64,000 bases of DNA from Cylicocyclus nassatus (GCA_958299035.1 CATQJL010000001.1:31111554-31175553); one strand, 5' to 3'; shown: positions 35,471-47,299, numbered from the stretch's first letter. The notes: generated from the sequence alone by a model not told the origin. Numbers and translations: made by a program.

Positions 35471-35494
35471 TTAGAAGTTCAATTTAGCATGCGA

Positions 35495-35706
35495 AGGGGA
35501 TTGAAACCTTGACGTTTTCTTTATCGAGCACGTCACTTACCACTAGGCCAGTTGCCACCAGTTGGTACTCCTCTACAGTGCTCATAAGTAGGGGGAGACC
35601 TGGTGGAAGCCCCTTGACCCCAGAGGAAGCACCCCTCATAACTCCCTCTAAAAACCGCTCCGCAGCTAGAAACTGCAGATTTGGAACCAGCGTTCCAAGC
35701 GATTTA
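35495..35706 (-). mobile_element. SINE-like repeat with tRNA-type A and B boxes, copy 2
   Basis: On the minus strand a ~140-bp head shared with copy 1 leads into GGTGGCAACTGGCCTAGTGG (A box TGGCCTAGTGG) and GGTTTCAATCCC (B box), as in a polymerase III internal promoter. The tRNA-like part lies downstream of the conserved head, an unusual order. It touches the 5' edge of LINE B. Confidence 0.7.
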
Positions 35707-35711
35707 AGATA

Positions 35712-36662
35712 TTAGGTTGTAACAGAATTAATGCAGGTTTTGAAATCCAACCGCAATAAGTCATGAACTTCTCATTTCTAGATAATATGCAAAGTACCAT
35801 TCGATTGAGCAAAGCAAGATCTATAAGGTGGCAATCTTGCTTCAGCAACAACTCTGATCCACCATGAGTTTCGAGCCAAAAACTAAAAAGATTCAACTGT
35901 CCGAAAAGTTGAGAAAAATCGTAACTCAGTTCATAAAAAACCCACAAAAATTCTAACTTGCTCACGTAAACATAATCCGCATAGGGCATCTATACACGTC
36001 GTTGCCGTATTTTTTTCTCTATTAGAAATTAAGTAAACGGAAATTTTAGTGCATTTGCCAAAGTGTTGCTGTGCCGTTCTCACATAATTAGTTGTACACT
36101 ACAAAGCTGTAGAAGTACAAACGTAAATTTTCAGCTCTCCACAGGCTTTAGTTCTCGAAAAATTTGAATTTTAGCTTGGACCACATGACTAGCGAAAACT
36201 GTAGTCGATATTTTCCGAGAACTAAGACTTGTGGAGAGCTGGAAACTCACGTTTATACTTCTACAGGTTTGTAGTATACAACTACTTATGTGGGAACGGC
36301 ACCGCATCACTTTGGCAAACGCACGAAAATTTCCATTTTCTTGATTTCTAACAGAGAAAAAAATATGGCAAAGGCGTGTATAGATGTCTTATGTGAATAG
36401 TGTTTACGTGAGCAAGCTAGAATCTTTGTAGTTTTTTTATGAACTGGGTTACGATTTTTCTCAATTTTTCGGACAGTTGAATCTTTTTAATTTTTGGATC
36501 GAAACTCGTGGTGGATCAGAGTTGTTGCTAAAGCAAGATTGCCACCTTGTAGAGATTGCTTTGTTCTATCGAATGGTATTTTTGCAACCTACTTAGAAAT
36601 GAGAAGTGTATGATTTATTGCGGTTGGAATTCAAAACCTGCATTAATTCTGTTACAACCTAA
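35712..36662. mobile_element. Mariner-type foldback MITE, 951 bp
   Basis: It begins TTAGGTTGTAACAGAATTAA and ends with the inverse, flanked by TA (35710-35711 and 36663-36664). The two arms of about 445 bp are inverted copies, estimated near 90% by eye, around a ~55-bp spacer near 36160-36215. TTAGG termini plus a TA duplication point to mariner. No transposase. Confidence 0.85.
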
Positions 36663-36724
36663 TAATATATGTCTCATATGGATTGGTGCTTTCGACTAAG
36701 TATCCTTTCCTTGTAAGAACAGCA

Positions 36725-36935
36725 CAAGCGGCAGCTCAATTGGTGAACTCACAATTGAGATATTCGCCTCCAAATTTGACCCCGGGATTGTATTCGCATG
36801 AATTCATGGCGCGACACGCGTGGTCCTCGCGCGAAACTGATGTGTCGCGCTATGAATCCATGCAAATACAGTCCCGCGGCCTAGTTTGAAGGCGAATATA
36901 TCAACTGTGAGCGCACCATTTGAGCTTCCGCTTGG
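36725..36935. mobile_element. Palindromic MITE, 211 bp
   Basis: CAAGCGGCAGCTCAATTGGT at left and its inverse CCATTTGAGCTTCCGCTTG at right. Symmetry continues through ATATTCGCCT, GTATT-GCATG-ATTCAT and GCGCGACAC to a short centre. No clear target duplication. Confidence 0.75.
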
Positions 36936-37778
36936 CCAGTGTTTTGGTTAGGGATCCAAGATTACCCTCCAAGTGAAATTCTTAAAGGCCCAGATTTGCC
37001 TGGACGCTGCCTCAAGTGACATGCATGGCGCAGGAGCAGGAGTTGCTCCTGGTAAGATTATAAACTTACAAGTTCGAATCCTTATGCGTTTCTCAAATTT
37101 GCATTTCAAAAATGATTATAAATTTATTGCAAGAGCTCCGCTGATTGACTTGAAAAAGTTTTTAGCTTATGAGAACGCGAATTAACACTTTCTATAGAGA
37201 AGCAAAAATATTCTCAAGTAGTAGGACGTAAACACGAACACATGCGCTCACAGGACCAATATCTCATCCAATTAATCATCACTGCATTGTACTTGTCACG
37301 TGGGATTTGTTACGTGAGATGTTGAGATCCGAACCAGGGTCAAGCGTGTTCATGCGATCCAGGACCCTCATTTACGAACCCCTCCCCTCGAAAGGATCCA
37401 TCTCTACGACCCTCCCTCCCCCCCCCCTCCCACCTACCCTCACCCCCCCCCCCCTTCCCACTGGACTGCTTTTGAACCTGTACAAATGAATGTCAACCTT
37501 AGAAGATGACTGCCAATGGACTTCAATCAAAATTGTAGGTTTAGAGAAAAATAATACTATGAATACTAATAATAATAATAAAAATACTTATGAATTGGAT
37601 AATGCGAGTATGCTTTACCACTCAAAAACCTCACAAATAATTATGCGTAGATTGAGTAAGTGGAAAGTTTTAAGGTGGCTATGCTTATTTTGGTCAGAAA
37701 AATGTGGATGGAATGATCTGACATCATCTGACAAAGCTGAACATCAGATCTGAATGATGTACATAAAGGCAGTAGATC

Positions 37779-38203
37779 GGCAGAATGAGACCCGTGACAA
37801 AACAAGGTCACAGGGTAGGAGCCCCCATATGGAACCTAATGGCCAAAGTCCGATCTTTCTCTGCCACTTCTGACCCCCGAAATTTCAAAGCGAAAGCAGC
37901 GCTCATCTCCTGTCCTCTCCGAACCTGCCCACCCCATGGACGAGTGACTTCCGCGGTCAGAGCGACAGCCGCAATGCTATAAGCATAAGGTCCCGCAACG
38001 ACTCTGCGTCTTCGCCATGACGGGCTTCGCGTCCACTCGTCCATAGGGTGGGCGGGTTCGGAGAGGACAGGAAATGAGCGCTGCCTTCGCTTTGAAATTT
38101 CGGGGGTTGGAAGTGGGGGGGGGGGAATCGAACTTTGGCCCATAGTTTCCATTATGGGGATCCTACCCTGTGATCTTGTTTTGCCACAGGTCTCATTCTG
38201 CCG
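37779..38203. mobile_element. Palindromic element, 425 bp
   Basis: CGGCAGAATGAGACC at 37779 is matched by GGTCTCATTCTGCCG at 38203. The arms of about 200 bp match throughout (GAAATTTC, GAGCGCTG and GAGAGGACAGG blocks). Frames of 65 and 155 codons inside are by-products of GC-rich symmetry. Confidence 0.8.
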
Positions 38204-39204
38204 ATGATATAACCTAAAAACTAGGAAAAATTCAGCATTAAGGAATGGTTCACTTAAGTCATTATGATTGATCAATAATGACGAATTTTCTAGTGACAGG
38301 TAACAAATTTTTCTGTCATTTATGAATGTTTCTCATAACTCAAACACTTTTGAAGGATGTATGATTTATTAAAATTTTTAAAACACTTTTGAAGGATGTA
38401 TGATTAATTAAAATTTTTAAATGTACCGACTGGCCTAGGAATCTTGCTTTCGAAGCCTCCCTGAAGTCCCACACACTCGACAAAAACGATTGCCTTTACC
38501 GACGACGAACATCTATAATTTCTAAATCTTTTTGTAATGTTTTTCACGGGCCCACACAATTTACCTGTACTTTGTGGATGCTCTGCTAAATTTGTAGATC
38601 TAGTCTTATTTTGTAATTTGTAGGATTTTTCAAAATTTCATGTATGGCGACAAAAACTGAAGTAAGAAGCGTCGTATCTGGGTCGCATCTAAATTTCTCG
38701 GGAGCTATTGAAGCTTGTTGGTTGCAATTGTGCTGTAATACAAGACCATCCTCCTAATTTCAATTATAAAAATTTCAGGCTGTTTCATATCTTCTCCGGT
38801 GAAGTACAAACAAGCTTAAAAATCGAAGTTTTTGCTTTTTAGGATCGCATCTAAATTTGCGAGAGTCGCATCTAGATTTTTTCGAGCTTACTATTCCTCA
38901 ATGGCTGTAACTTCCTCTATGGGTAGTGTGGGCTCTACACTACATAGCCTGTTCATTGCAGCCTCTCATTTCCCTGTACTTAGTTGCGAATCAAGTACCG
39001 TGCTCATGCACGTTTTTGACATCGTTCTGGATGAACTCAAAACAGATTTTTGCAGGCAAATTTGTGCAAAAGGTAAGAAAAGCTTTTCAGTTGGAGGCAT
39101 TCTTTACGCTTCAAAAATGCCGTCGTGACTTTCTTGCAGTAATTAGCCTGTTTCAACCGCCTAGAAATGAATATTTTTCGTTTACTTTCACCCAATAGAC
39201 TTTT
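38204..39204. other. No gene recognised
   Basis: AT-rich. A ~44-bp direct repeat (AAACACTTTTGAAGGATGTA and following) occurs twice at 38341-38425. Frames up to 98 codons lack known domains. Confidence 0.4.
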
Positions 39205-39400
39205 TACAGGACTACAAAACAAAGTAGCAGCAACAGGACCCGAACCCTCGACCATCTGCTTCGTAGTTCGCTGTCTTGCCTCTGCGCCACCGCCATACTG
39301 CTGATTTGCTCTAGCGCCTCGATCATCATTAGGTGCGCGGCTCCGCCGGAGGAAAATGGCCTTGTAACTCCCCCCACAAAACCGCTCGGCACCTAGCGAA
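39205..39400 (-). mobile_element. tRNA-derived SINE-like repeat, copy 3
   Basis: On the minus strand the head (GCTAGGTGCCGAGCGGTTTTGTG-type, then GGAGTTACAAGG) resembles that of the other two copies. It is followed by an A-box-like TGGCGCAGAGGC and a B box GGTTCGGGTCC. The acceptor stem does not pair, so it is not a functional tRNA. Confidence 0.65.
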
Positions 39401-39504
39401 AGTAGTTTTGAGTTTGCCTTACCGGGGACGGTTTCCTAATATACAGCTCATTCCAAACGGGCACTTCGACCGATCATCATTCCCTTGTAAGCTCTGAAAG
39501 CAAA

Positions 39505-39905
39505 GGTAAAAGTGGAAAAATGAAATCACTTCAAGTTCGGAATTTTGAGGCAAGCAGTTGAGAAATTCCAAAATTGCGCAATAAAATCCGAAACAACCGT
39601 TGTCACTTTTCAACCTTCTCTTTCTAGCTGAGCAAAATTTGCGCTGATCGGGTTTTTCGCTGAAAAGTCATGATTAGGGAAAAATGCTAGTGAAGCAATT
39701 TTTTGAGGGACTGATTCTTTGGCATTTCTTATCGAAAATCACAACTTTTCAAAGAAAAGCTCGATCGTCGCGAATTTTGATCACCTGGAGAGAGGAGGTT
39801 GAAAACTCATGAACTGATTGTTTCAAATTTTATTGCACAGTTCTTAGATTTTTGACAGGGTCCTCGAAATTCCGAACTTGAAGTGATTTCCTTTTTCCAT
39901 ATTTA
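39505..39905. repeat. Imperfect foldback repeat, arms about 100-150 bp
   Basis: GAAATCACTTCAAGTTCGGA at 39521 is repeated inverted at 39866-39885. Similarity continues through GCAATAAAAT-CGAAACAA and TTTTCAACCTTCTCT. Just outside, TTGCGCCTCGGAGAGATTAA occurs twice as a direct repeat (39907 and 39949). Confidence 0.7.
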
Positions 39906-40066
39906 AATTGCGCCTCGGAGAGATTAAGCCAAAAATTAATTCAATTTGCGCCTCGGAGAGATTAAGCAAGGTGTTGTCAAAAAGTACATGCTTTACTCAT
40001 TCGAAGTATTTTCGCCATGCAAAACTGATAGGATGAAGTTATAATTTTTCAAAAATACACGATATA

Positions 40067-40937
40067 TTAGGTCGTTCCATAAGTTCGTAGCGTTTTTATA
40101 AACCAACAAAATCATCAATTTACAGTAAGAATCACTCAAAATTATATTCCTGGTTGTATCGCACAACCTATTGGCACATTCTTGTTAGCTTCTCAACCTC
40201 AATTTTTCAGATGGCAGCGCGCCGGGTCCCAAGAAAGTCATCTAACCAGTGCTCAAGTTGCTTACTGAAATCAAGACATGCACAATTCATGAAGTTTGCC
40301 AGAGGGTGAAGCAAATGATAATCTGGTAAAGCGAGGTTTGGAGAGTATTTTGGGTACTGAAGTAGCTTCCAGTCGAATTGTGCAGGAGAGTTTTGACGAC
40401 GTTTGCCGTATAAGGCCATGTTTCGTCATGCAGAAAAACTCACTGGATTTGTCTGGTAGGCTTTTTCTGCGGTAGGACCTGCTTTAAACCGTGCAGTTGG
40501 ATTGCTTAAAGTGTGGTTGACCGTCGCCTATTTGTCCTGCAACTTTCAGTGCAGGACGTCCTGCCCCTCCCCCGAAAAGTCTTGTTCAGGAACATCCCGC
40601 TCAGCTCCTGCTCTTTTGTATCAATCCAATTCTTTTTTGTCTTATATTGATAAACAAACGCCACGTTAGATAATCGACACAAAAATCTGTTCAAAAACGC
40701 TTCTTTTCATAACGAAAAAGGCGCAAATGCCGAAATTGCTCCTTTTTGCCTTTCAAGATTTCCATCTTTGGAAGCTGCAAAATCCGAATGAATCAGTTTT
40801 TCACCGAAATCAGTAGATGTAATTTGTAGAGCACAATCAGCCCTTCCAAACGATATATGCATTCCGCCACAAATCAACCGCTCCTAAAAAATATGAGTAC
40901 GAAAATAAAAACGCTACGAACTTATGGAACGACCTAA
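40067..40937 (-). mobile_element. Mariner element, internally decayed, 871 bp
   Basis: Termini TTAGGTCGTTCCATAAGTTC at 40067 and its inverse at 40937, with TA on both sides. The TIRs extend about 30 bp. An intact mariner is about 1.3 kb, so roughly a third is missing. It shares the first 12 bp of its TIR with the element at 43374-44395. Confidence 0.9.
40207..40450 (-). pseudogene. Mariner transposase, C-terminal catalytic relic
   Basis: The 70-codon frame contains YPKYSPNLALPDYHLL, the decayed form of the family's third catalytic-Asp block (YSPDLAPSDYHLF in typical mariners). The block holding the second Asp is recognisable just upstream in another frame, near 40400-40450, so a frameshift separates them. 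The N-terminal helix-turn-helix region is not recognisable. Not functional. Confidence 0.75.
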
Positions 40938-40939
40938 TA

Positions 40940-41636
40940 TATTTGCATATTAACGTCGACTTCACCGAATATTAGAGGAACTTGAGTTTTCAAGAAAAGT
41001 AGTCAAAACCGCGTACATCCATGTTAAACAGCAAAGGCCCGGAGAACGTAAGGCTTTTGCAGTACTTTTAGCATCAATAATTATTTTTAGATTCTAGGGG
41101 TCATAGTACGAAAAGTGAACCCTTGCTTGCTAAAGCTCCGAAGAAAGATTGATAAGAAATACAAGGTATAACATTGAATGAACCAGTAAAACAACATCTT
41201 AAAGGGTAAGTTTTCGACTACTTTAATTTCACTGAGCTCCTAGCATTGTTTTAATGCCGACTTCTTTGGGCTCTGTCAGCAAAAAATTTAGCAAAGAAAT
41301 AAGATACTATGCTGAATCGGATCTGTCTCGCCAGTGAAAACTTTTACTTCATTCTATTGCAATGTTTTGGCAAAGATTAATCTCAAAAAAGTAAATTATG
41401 TATATTTCAATGAAAAAACTCAGAAACTATGCAATAAGCTCTAAACATTAGCATAGGCTTTATGATACTTTGGAACTGAGAAAAGTTGTGCTGATCTATC
41501 TTGTCTTTGAAAAATAATATATTATGAGGAAAGCCAAAAAATAATTTTGCCATTTTATATTTTTCTTTCAAATTTTAACCTTTTTTTAGGATTCAATCAG
41601 TACGAACTTTGCTCACTCAAATAAAAAATCATAAAC
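40940..41636. other. No gene recognised
   Basis: AT-rich; no frame above 60 codons, no repeat. Confidence 0.45.
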
Positions 41637-43363
41637 TTATCGCCCGCTTAGGATTTCGTTGTGTATGTAGTTCACAGATTTTTGACGAGGAAGCTTGATA
41701 TTACCAAGACTTGAAAACATCTTTCGCCCCACCTTGTTAATGATCTGCGTAGAGGCGTAACTCTTCCTCGAGAGTTCTAAGCCGGACTGTTTTCGGTGCA
41801 GCGCATTGCGAGCCCTCCCCAGCCCCTCGAAGATGGGCGCGCTCAAATCGAGGAGACTGCATACACCTATGAGTGGTGACGTCGGCAATGGTGACATTGA
41901 TTTGCTCACTTACGGCATTTTCGCCCTCTGGGGCGTACAATGCCAAGAATCCCAAAACAAATATGGCATCGACGTTGCTCATCAAGAAGATTCCTTCTGT
42001 CGGCAGAGTCCTGTATCGCGGGACACGAGTCAGAGTAATGCATTCCTATTGCTTCGCAGTAAATGCATTTGATAAATCGGTCTGAGTCGCGGCTGATTAT
42101 CCGCTTTTGAGTCCCCCGGAGCGCACACGTGAGCCGGCTTTCCAGTTCGCTTATTAGTAAATTCAGCTCTTTGATTGATTGTTGTCCTGCAGCATTTCTC
42201 GTTGAATGTCGTGGGCTCTGACCTCGTTGCGATTTTCGTCTTCTCTTCCTCTTGATTCATCGCCAAGTGCTTGCTCTTCGTCTTCAAACAAAGCCCTTGG
42301 TTCTTGATATGTCTCCTCTTCTAACTCGTCAACGGTTATGATGTCTTCTTCGATGATAAGTTCGCCGGGTAGGCTCTTCTCTTCTCGATGAGCAGATTCG
42401 GGTCTTTCCAGTTGTTTTGGCTATTTCATCGCTCCGTAGTTTCTCTTGAGCTCGGCGTTTCGTCCTCATCACGCGGTATTTGCCACGGCTGTTCCTTGCT
42501 TCCTCAGAAGTTTGTTGCGGGTTTGCGTGTGGCAGCGAGTGTTGGTCTCCTTCCATCGAGGGTTCTTCCATAATTTGTTCATCATAGTCCTCTCAAGAGT
42601 CATCTAAATCTCTTATTTTTGTTGAAATTTCCTTTAGCCAGACAGAAATTTGTGTCTCGACCCCCGTGTTCGTTTCGGTTGTTGAGCGTTCAAGCCACAT
42701 TGTGTCTATGGGTCATCGCATGCTCTCATTGACTTCGTTTTCATGACCTTTTCGCATGCACTCTTGAGTGCGATTAAGGCTTGCCTCATGCCGTCGTTGA
42801 GATTGCCGGTTTCAATCCTTCCTACGGATCGTTGTTCATTGCTCACAAGGGAATGGTCAGAAGTCGAAGTGGCCAAACCAGAGAAGCTGTATATCATTCG
42901 ATGCAGTATAAAACTTCGAATCTGTCTTCCTTATCTGCTCCCCGCTTCTGTGGACGGAGCTACAAGCGGTTTTATTGTGAAAAAATCGTATATAAAAACA
43001 GCGAAGTTGAGCACATTGTTGCAATTTTAGCTCAGCTTCTGGCTTCAAAAATTTCAAGTAAGCTAGGTGCATGTTTTGGCCCAGCATTGAGGCGAACGTG
43101 GCTCTGTAGGGCTAAACTTTCAATTTCACGCATAAGTTCTCAGCAAAATAATGGTCTTTAACGGCTTATAGCCTTCATTTCGCACCATGTTTATTCGTAA
43201 GCGTGACACTTTGTCATAGATAAGTTTTATGACTCTCTTCATCTCACTTATTTGGTTGCAGTTTAATATCGTTGAAAAGCTCTTCTGCTTTTGGATGAGG
43301 CAGTGCTTCTTTGATTTGTTGCAAATCATGTTTGAGTCGTTCAATTTCTTTGTTTCGATCCAT
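41637..43363 (-). pseudogene. BEL/Pao-type retroelement gag relic with zinc knuckles
   Basis: It begins with MDRNKEIERLKHDLQQIKEA at 43363, the helical style of a retroelement gag, and proceeds through several broken frames. Between about 42080 and 41868 three cysteine/histidine clusters follow one another in one frame. Their spacing and order (C-x2-C ... H, then a second and third cluster) match the zinc-knuckle block of BEL/Pao gag proteins. Frames at 42329-42571, 42030-42287, 41737-41985 and 41637-41909 are pieces of this region. No protease, RT or LTR was recognised downstream. The mariner at 43374 lies just upstream of the start. Confidence 0.6.
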
Positions 43364-43373
43364 GTCCAAAATA

Positions 43374-44395
43374 TTAGGTCGTTCCGAAAGTAATGTCGCT
43401 TTTTTCAAACGTACGCCACGCTTCATGGAACAAAGATATGTAAGTGATTCTGGTAGCTTTCGATGCAGCATTTCATTCTCTTTCTAATGGTTATATAAAC
43501 ATTGCGCAAAATTTGATAACCTCTCGAGAAATTATCAAAATCTGCGACCCATGCTTTTTGAGAAGGACAAGTTTCACAATTTTTTTTATTTTTATAACAA
43601 ACCTCGGAAGAACTCCAAGTAATGGATGGATAGAGCAAACCCTACAGAAAACAGCACAACTTTTTTCTACTTTTCAGAGCTCGTCATAATTTTTGTATAG
43701 ATTTTTTGATGGAACCACCGAATTTTAGCAGGCTCGTCTCAGACACAAATGCATCAAACATCAATAAATCTTCGGATTTTGAAATTTAGAAAAATGAATT
43801 ATGCTTTGGCACTGATTTTACCAACGAAATGAGCATTCGCCGCTTCAGATTACCAGCTTTCGAAAATTCCGAGCATAACCTGGGGCGCTCTGGAAAACCT
43901 GAATTATGATGATTTTGTCCCGGAAAATTCAGTGAATCAGAAACAAAAAACAACTGCGAGAAAGAGGAGAAAAAGCTGCGTCGAATGACACCCGAGTTGC
44001 TTGCCGGTTGTTGTTCTGTGAGGTTTGAGTTGACCAAATATGGAATTTGATAGCATTGAAAAATTGATTCCAGAAACCATAAGAAGCAAGCTAAGGAAAA
44101 GAAAAAAATTATTCTCTGTCCTATAGGGTTTGTTCTATCTAACACTCACTTGTACTTCTTCGGAGAATAGGTACAAAACTTTAGAAAAATAGCCAAATTT
44201 GACCATGGCAAAAAGTATGGGTCGCAGATTTTGGTAATTTTTCGAGAGCACAATAAATATTATGCAATGAGATTACCACCATTAGAAAGACGATGAAATG
44301 CTTCATCGAATGCTGCTAAGATCTCTTGAAAATCTTGATTCCATGATATGTGGCGTTCATTTGAAAAAAGCGACATTACTTTCGGAACGACCTAA
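43374..44395. mobile_element. Mariner-type foldback element, 1022 bp
   Basis: TTAGGTCGTTCCGAAAGTAA at 43374 is matched exactly, inverted, at 44395, with TA on both sides. Symmetry extends imperfectly over about 250 bp per arm (blocks GCAGCATT, TCTTTCTAATGG, AAAATCTGCGACCCAT). Open frames (75, 71 and 119 codons) show no recognisable DDD motifs. It separates env-like from gag-like sequence of a BEL/Pao relic. Confidence 0.85.
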
Positions 44396-44599
44396 TAGTT
44401 TTATCTAAATTATAAATACAAGTTTTTTGTTGATTCTCTTACTTTTGTCCGTCTTTCAAATTTCTTCAACATGCTTAGATGTAGCTGTACGCGTGCTTTT
44501 TCTTTGAAGTCGGAGGAGAAAGCGCACGACAAAGATTGCGACTCAAAAGGGGAAGTAAATTGTTTTGATGAAAGCGCGAAATAACATTCTGACGGCCCG

Positions 44600-45535
44600 A
44601 CGCCCTATTGTTTGCAGAAGGCGTGAGACACGAGAAGTGCGATAGCGATTAACATGAGTGCGGTGACCACCGTCTTATACCGAGAAAAGCAGACGCTCAG
44701 GACATGCGAAAATCAGGCCATTCTATTTTGCCATATACCGTGCTATTGCTTTTCAAAGCAAATAGGAGATGTCACTGATAACTCCTACAAACTTGAGAAT
44801 GCCTGATATGATGAATTAGTTTTTCGATTTTCCGCATGAAACTGAACAGTCGATGAGTTGACTCGCTGCACTGAAATGGAAGTATAAGTTGGAACTTGAT
44901 ACGTTGGGAGTGCACGGTACGACAAAGGCTAAATTTTCACAAATAATTCCGCCCAGTGTTTGTTTTGTTGCGCTACATGCAATTTTTGCTACTGCTCCCG
45001 GGGCGCAATTGTAGCATCTCGTTAATTCGGCGTTTTAAATCTTATCTTGGACCTCTAAAATTGTGATAGGTCTTTTTCTTTATGCTGAGGATCAACTCAG
45101 CAAGAACCATCTGTGGTATTTTTGCTATTATTTTGTTGTTGTAGCTATTTATTTGCCATGAAGCTATCTTGATAGGCAGTTTGTCTTGAATCTCATGGAG
45201 TTCCAGTTCAATATCTTTTTTGGGACATTGACGTGCGACTTTGTTTTCTGCTGCTGTACATCTGCAATCGCCTGTCAAGTTCATGCAAATAATTGCTGGG
45301 ATTGCATACAAGATGGTGTGACCGCAGTTTACGAAGCTGTATCCACGCCGTTAGTGATGAAGCCATTATGTAGCGATGGAATGGGCGGATTGAGATAAAG
45401 GTTATTGTTAGGCGCAACTTTGGAAAACTGACTGGAATGGGTGGGATTGACGAGATGACGTTTTTTTGCTGTTTCCTAAGCGAGAAAGCTCTATGTAAAT
45501 ATCTAGTTTGACGTCTTCTCTCCACCGGCATCTGA
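44600..45535 (-). pseudogene. Envelope-like glycoprotein relic of a BEL/Pao retroelement
   Basis: An 89-codon frame at 45311-45042 has a clustered-cysteine segment and following beta-rich stretch like the phlebovirus-type G2 glycoprotein domain found in envelope genes of some BEL/Pao elements. The preceding frame shows continuing similarity but is shifted. Near 44690-44610 a hydrophobic helix suggests the C-terminal membrane anchor. Frames are broken several times. It is an old, inactive copy. Family assignment rests on cysteine pattern and context only. Confidence 0.5.
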
Positions 45536-46245
45536 AAATCTCAAAAAAAAAACGTCAGAATTTTTTGGTGTGGCATAGACCCTATAAAAAAGGCAACCGG
45601 AGCTCGCGTGAAAGCAATCGTATCTGAGTCCTCCACGGGATTTTAAGCAACTCGTTCGAACCGAAAATTGATTTCCCTGCCCTAATTTAGGAATGATGCT
45701 GTTTGCATTGATCGCAGCGCAATTTCCTTCCCGCTCACGATCCCATGTGGGGGCAATTTGCTATCTACTACGATTTGTAGGTTAGAGGTGCTCTGGCGAA
45801 AAACAACGTTTCTTTGTCGCAGTACGGTCTAAGCCTCTTTCAACGCACTTTGATATTTTCTATATTGGAACCATTTTTGGTTAGACGTAAGCACGCTTCT
45901 TATTCAAATCTGCTTAGTTTTAAAACTTCTCTTACTTCGGTAAAGCATGATTCCTTTTTATCAATATCTCACAGTCGATCGGTGTTCGGAAACGTCTATT
46001 TGCTGGCATGCCAAAGTTGTGCTCGTCATTGATATCAACGTCACTGTGGCTAATGTTCTGTTAGACGTGCTGTTCTTGATCGCTGTTGAGGTTTGTAGCA
46101 ATAGCGCAATATTGCGCGGGCATAGTGCCATCCCTTGGTTAACAAAAATTTGACTATTATTAGAGAGAGCCAAAAAAGAACTCTCATGGTTTGCCTATAG
46201 GTACTGGTACATATAATGCAAGGTAGATCGCTGCAATTATTATAT
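45536..46245. other. No gene recognised; possibly more of the env relic
   Basis: Several broken frames of 68-72 codons on both strands. Position between env-like parts makes env origin likely, but no motif is visible. Confidence 0.35.
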
Positions 46246-46247
46246 AC

Positions 46248-46815
46248 CATTGCGCCACCTCTGCTTCGCAGAGGCTCGCACTGATTCTTCTCCACATAAC
46301 ATCCTTATATTCGCAGAATGATGGCTTTGGAACTTCCACGCTATGCCGATCATCACGAATGAATTGTAAGCAATTACTCATTCCAAAAGCTTTTTCTTGT
46401 AAGATCGTTGACTTTGGGAGGAAAGAAATTATTTTCCAAAAGAATAAATGCGAGTTTAAATCAGTTACTGGAGTTATGATGGCTTGATAGTTACCATAAG
46501 GATGACGACATTCGTGAGTTACATCCCTAGGCAAAAATTTTCTCAAATTTTTAGTTAAAGCTATGCACATCGATTATCTTCTTAGTTGTTCCTTTTTGGC
46601 GCCGATCTTGCGTGAAAATGGACGTTTTGCTCACATTTCGAGCTGGAGTCTATGGTTGGCGAAATTATTTGTCAAAAAAAAATCCACGACTTTGAATAAA
46701 GCTCGATTATAGACCAATTTTGACGCACCGAAAGTCGCGTGGATCCGTTTGGCGCACAGTTTTTACAGGTTCCACTTATCGGATCTGCTTGTGCTTTCGC
46801 ACACTTTATCAACAT
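46248..46815 (-). mobile_element. Helitron family 2, copy lacking the 5' end
   Basis: The 3' end is recognisable (hairpin CCTCTGCGAAGCAGAGG, then TGGCGCAATGG|T). Interior blocks CGTGGATCCGTTTGGCGCACA and GATCTGCTTGTG match copy 3 at 31538-32198. The TC end and GTCTGTCTG segment are missing near 46815. Confidence 0.75.
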
Positions 46816-46851
46816 ACAGATAGGGTCCTACTAGAAAATTCCAGCTTAACA

Positions 46852-46887
46852 CGTGCTGCACCACGTGCCTGCACATGGTGCAGCACG
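46852..46887. repeat. Hairpin, 16-bp arms
   Basis: CGTGCTGCACCACGTG and CACATGGTGCAGCACG pair with one mismatch around CCTG. Confidence 0.8.
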
Positions 46888-47299
46888 CTGCTTTGAAGGA
46901 TCTTTCTGGGGTCTAGAGGCGCTTTCTTTTAGTCCAAAGTTGTAAGTCAAAGGTCTAAGCTCCCACTTTTCAAATGACTCTCTAGAGCTGTTCCGCGCAT
47001 ATTTGTTTGGGAGATATGAGGACGAATCGGACAACAGTTGCAACGAAATGCGGCAACGCGAACGACGCGTGCGACGTCGCAACTTTTCTTTGCTTCGATT
47101 TCAAAGAGAAAAATCGTAGTTTCAAAAATGATGTGTACCGTGTACAACATAGATACTTTTGAACACTATCTGAAACTGAATTCTTACTCCTATCTTTCAA
47201 GAAAGCAAAAAAGTCTCTCTCAAGCGACAAAATTCAAACACTTCGAAATCACTCAGAACTTTGGGTATGAAGCTTATCTGACACTAGCTGGCGTACCCG

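Larger units (their letters stand above)
32340..37011. mobile_element. Candidate composite element bounded by 22-bp inverted termini
   Basis: GGCAGCGTCCAGGCAGATCT at 32340 is matched inverted at 36989-37011 with one mismatch in 22 bases. The interior holds SINE-like repeats, LINE B and a mariner-type foldback, which look like later insertions. No target duplication and no transposase were found, so the two ends could instead be solo termini of separate copies. Confidence 0.5.

Noticed and set aside
37808..38275. 155-codon open frame
   Set aside because: Lies across a 425-bp palindromic element; the frame is a by-product of GC-rich inverted arms.
39205..39300. Functional tRNA gene
   Set aside because: A and B boxes are present, but the acceptor and anticodon stems do not pair; a SINE-like repeat fits better.
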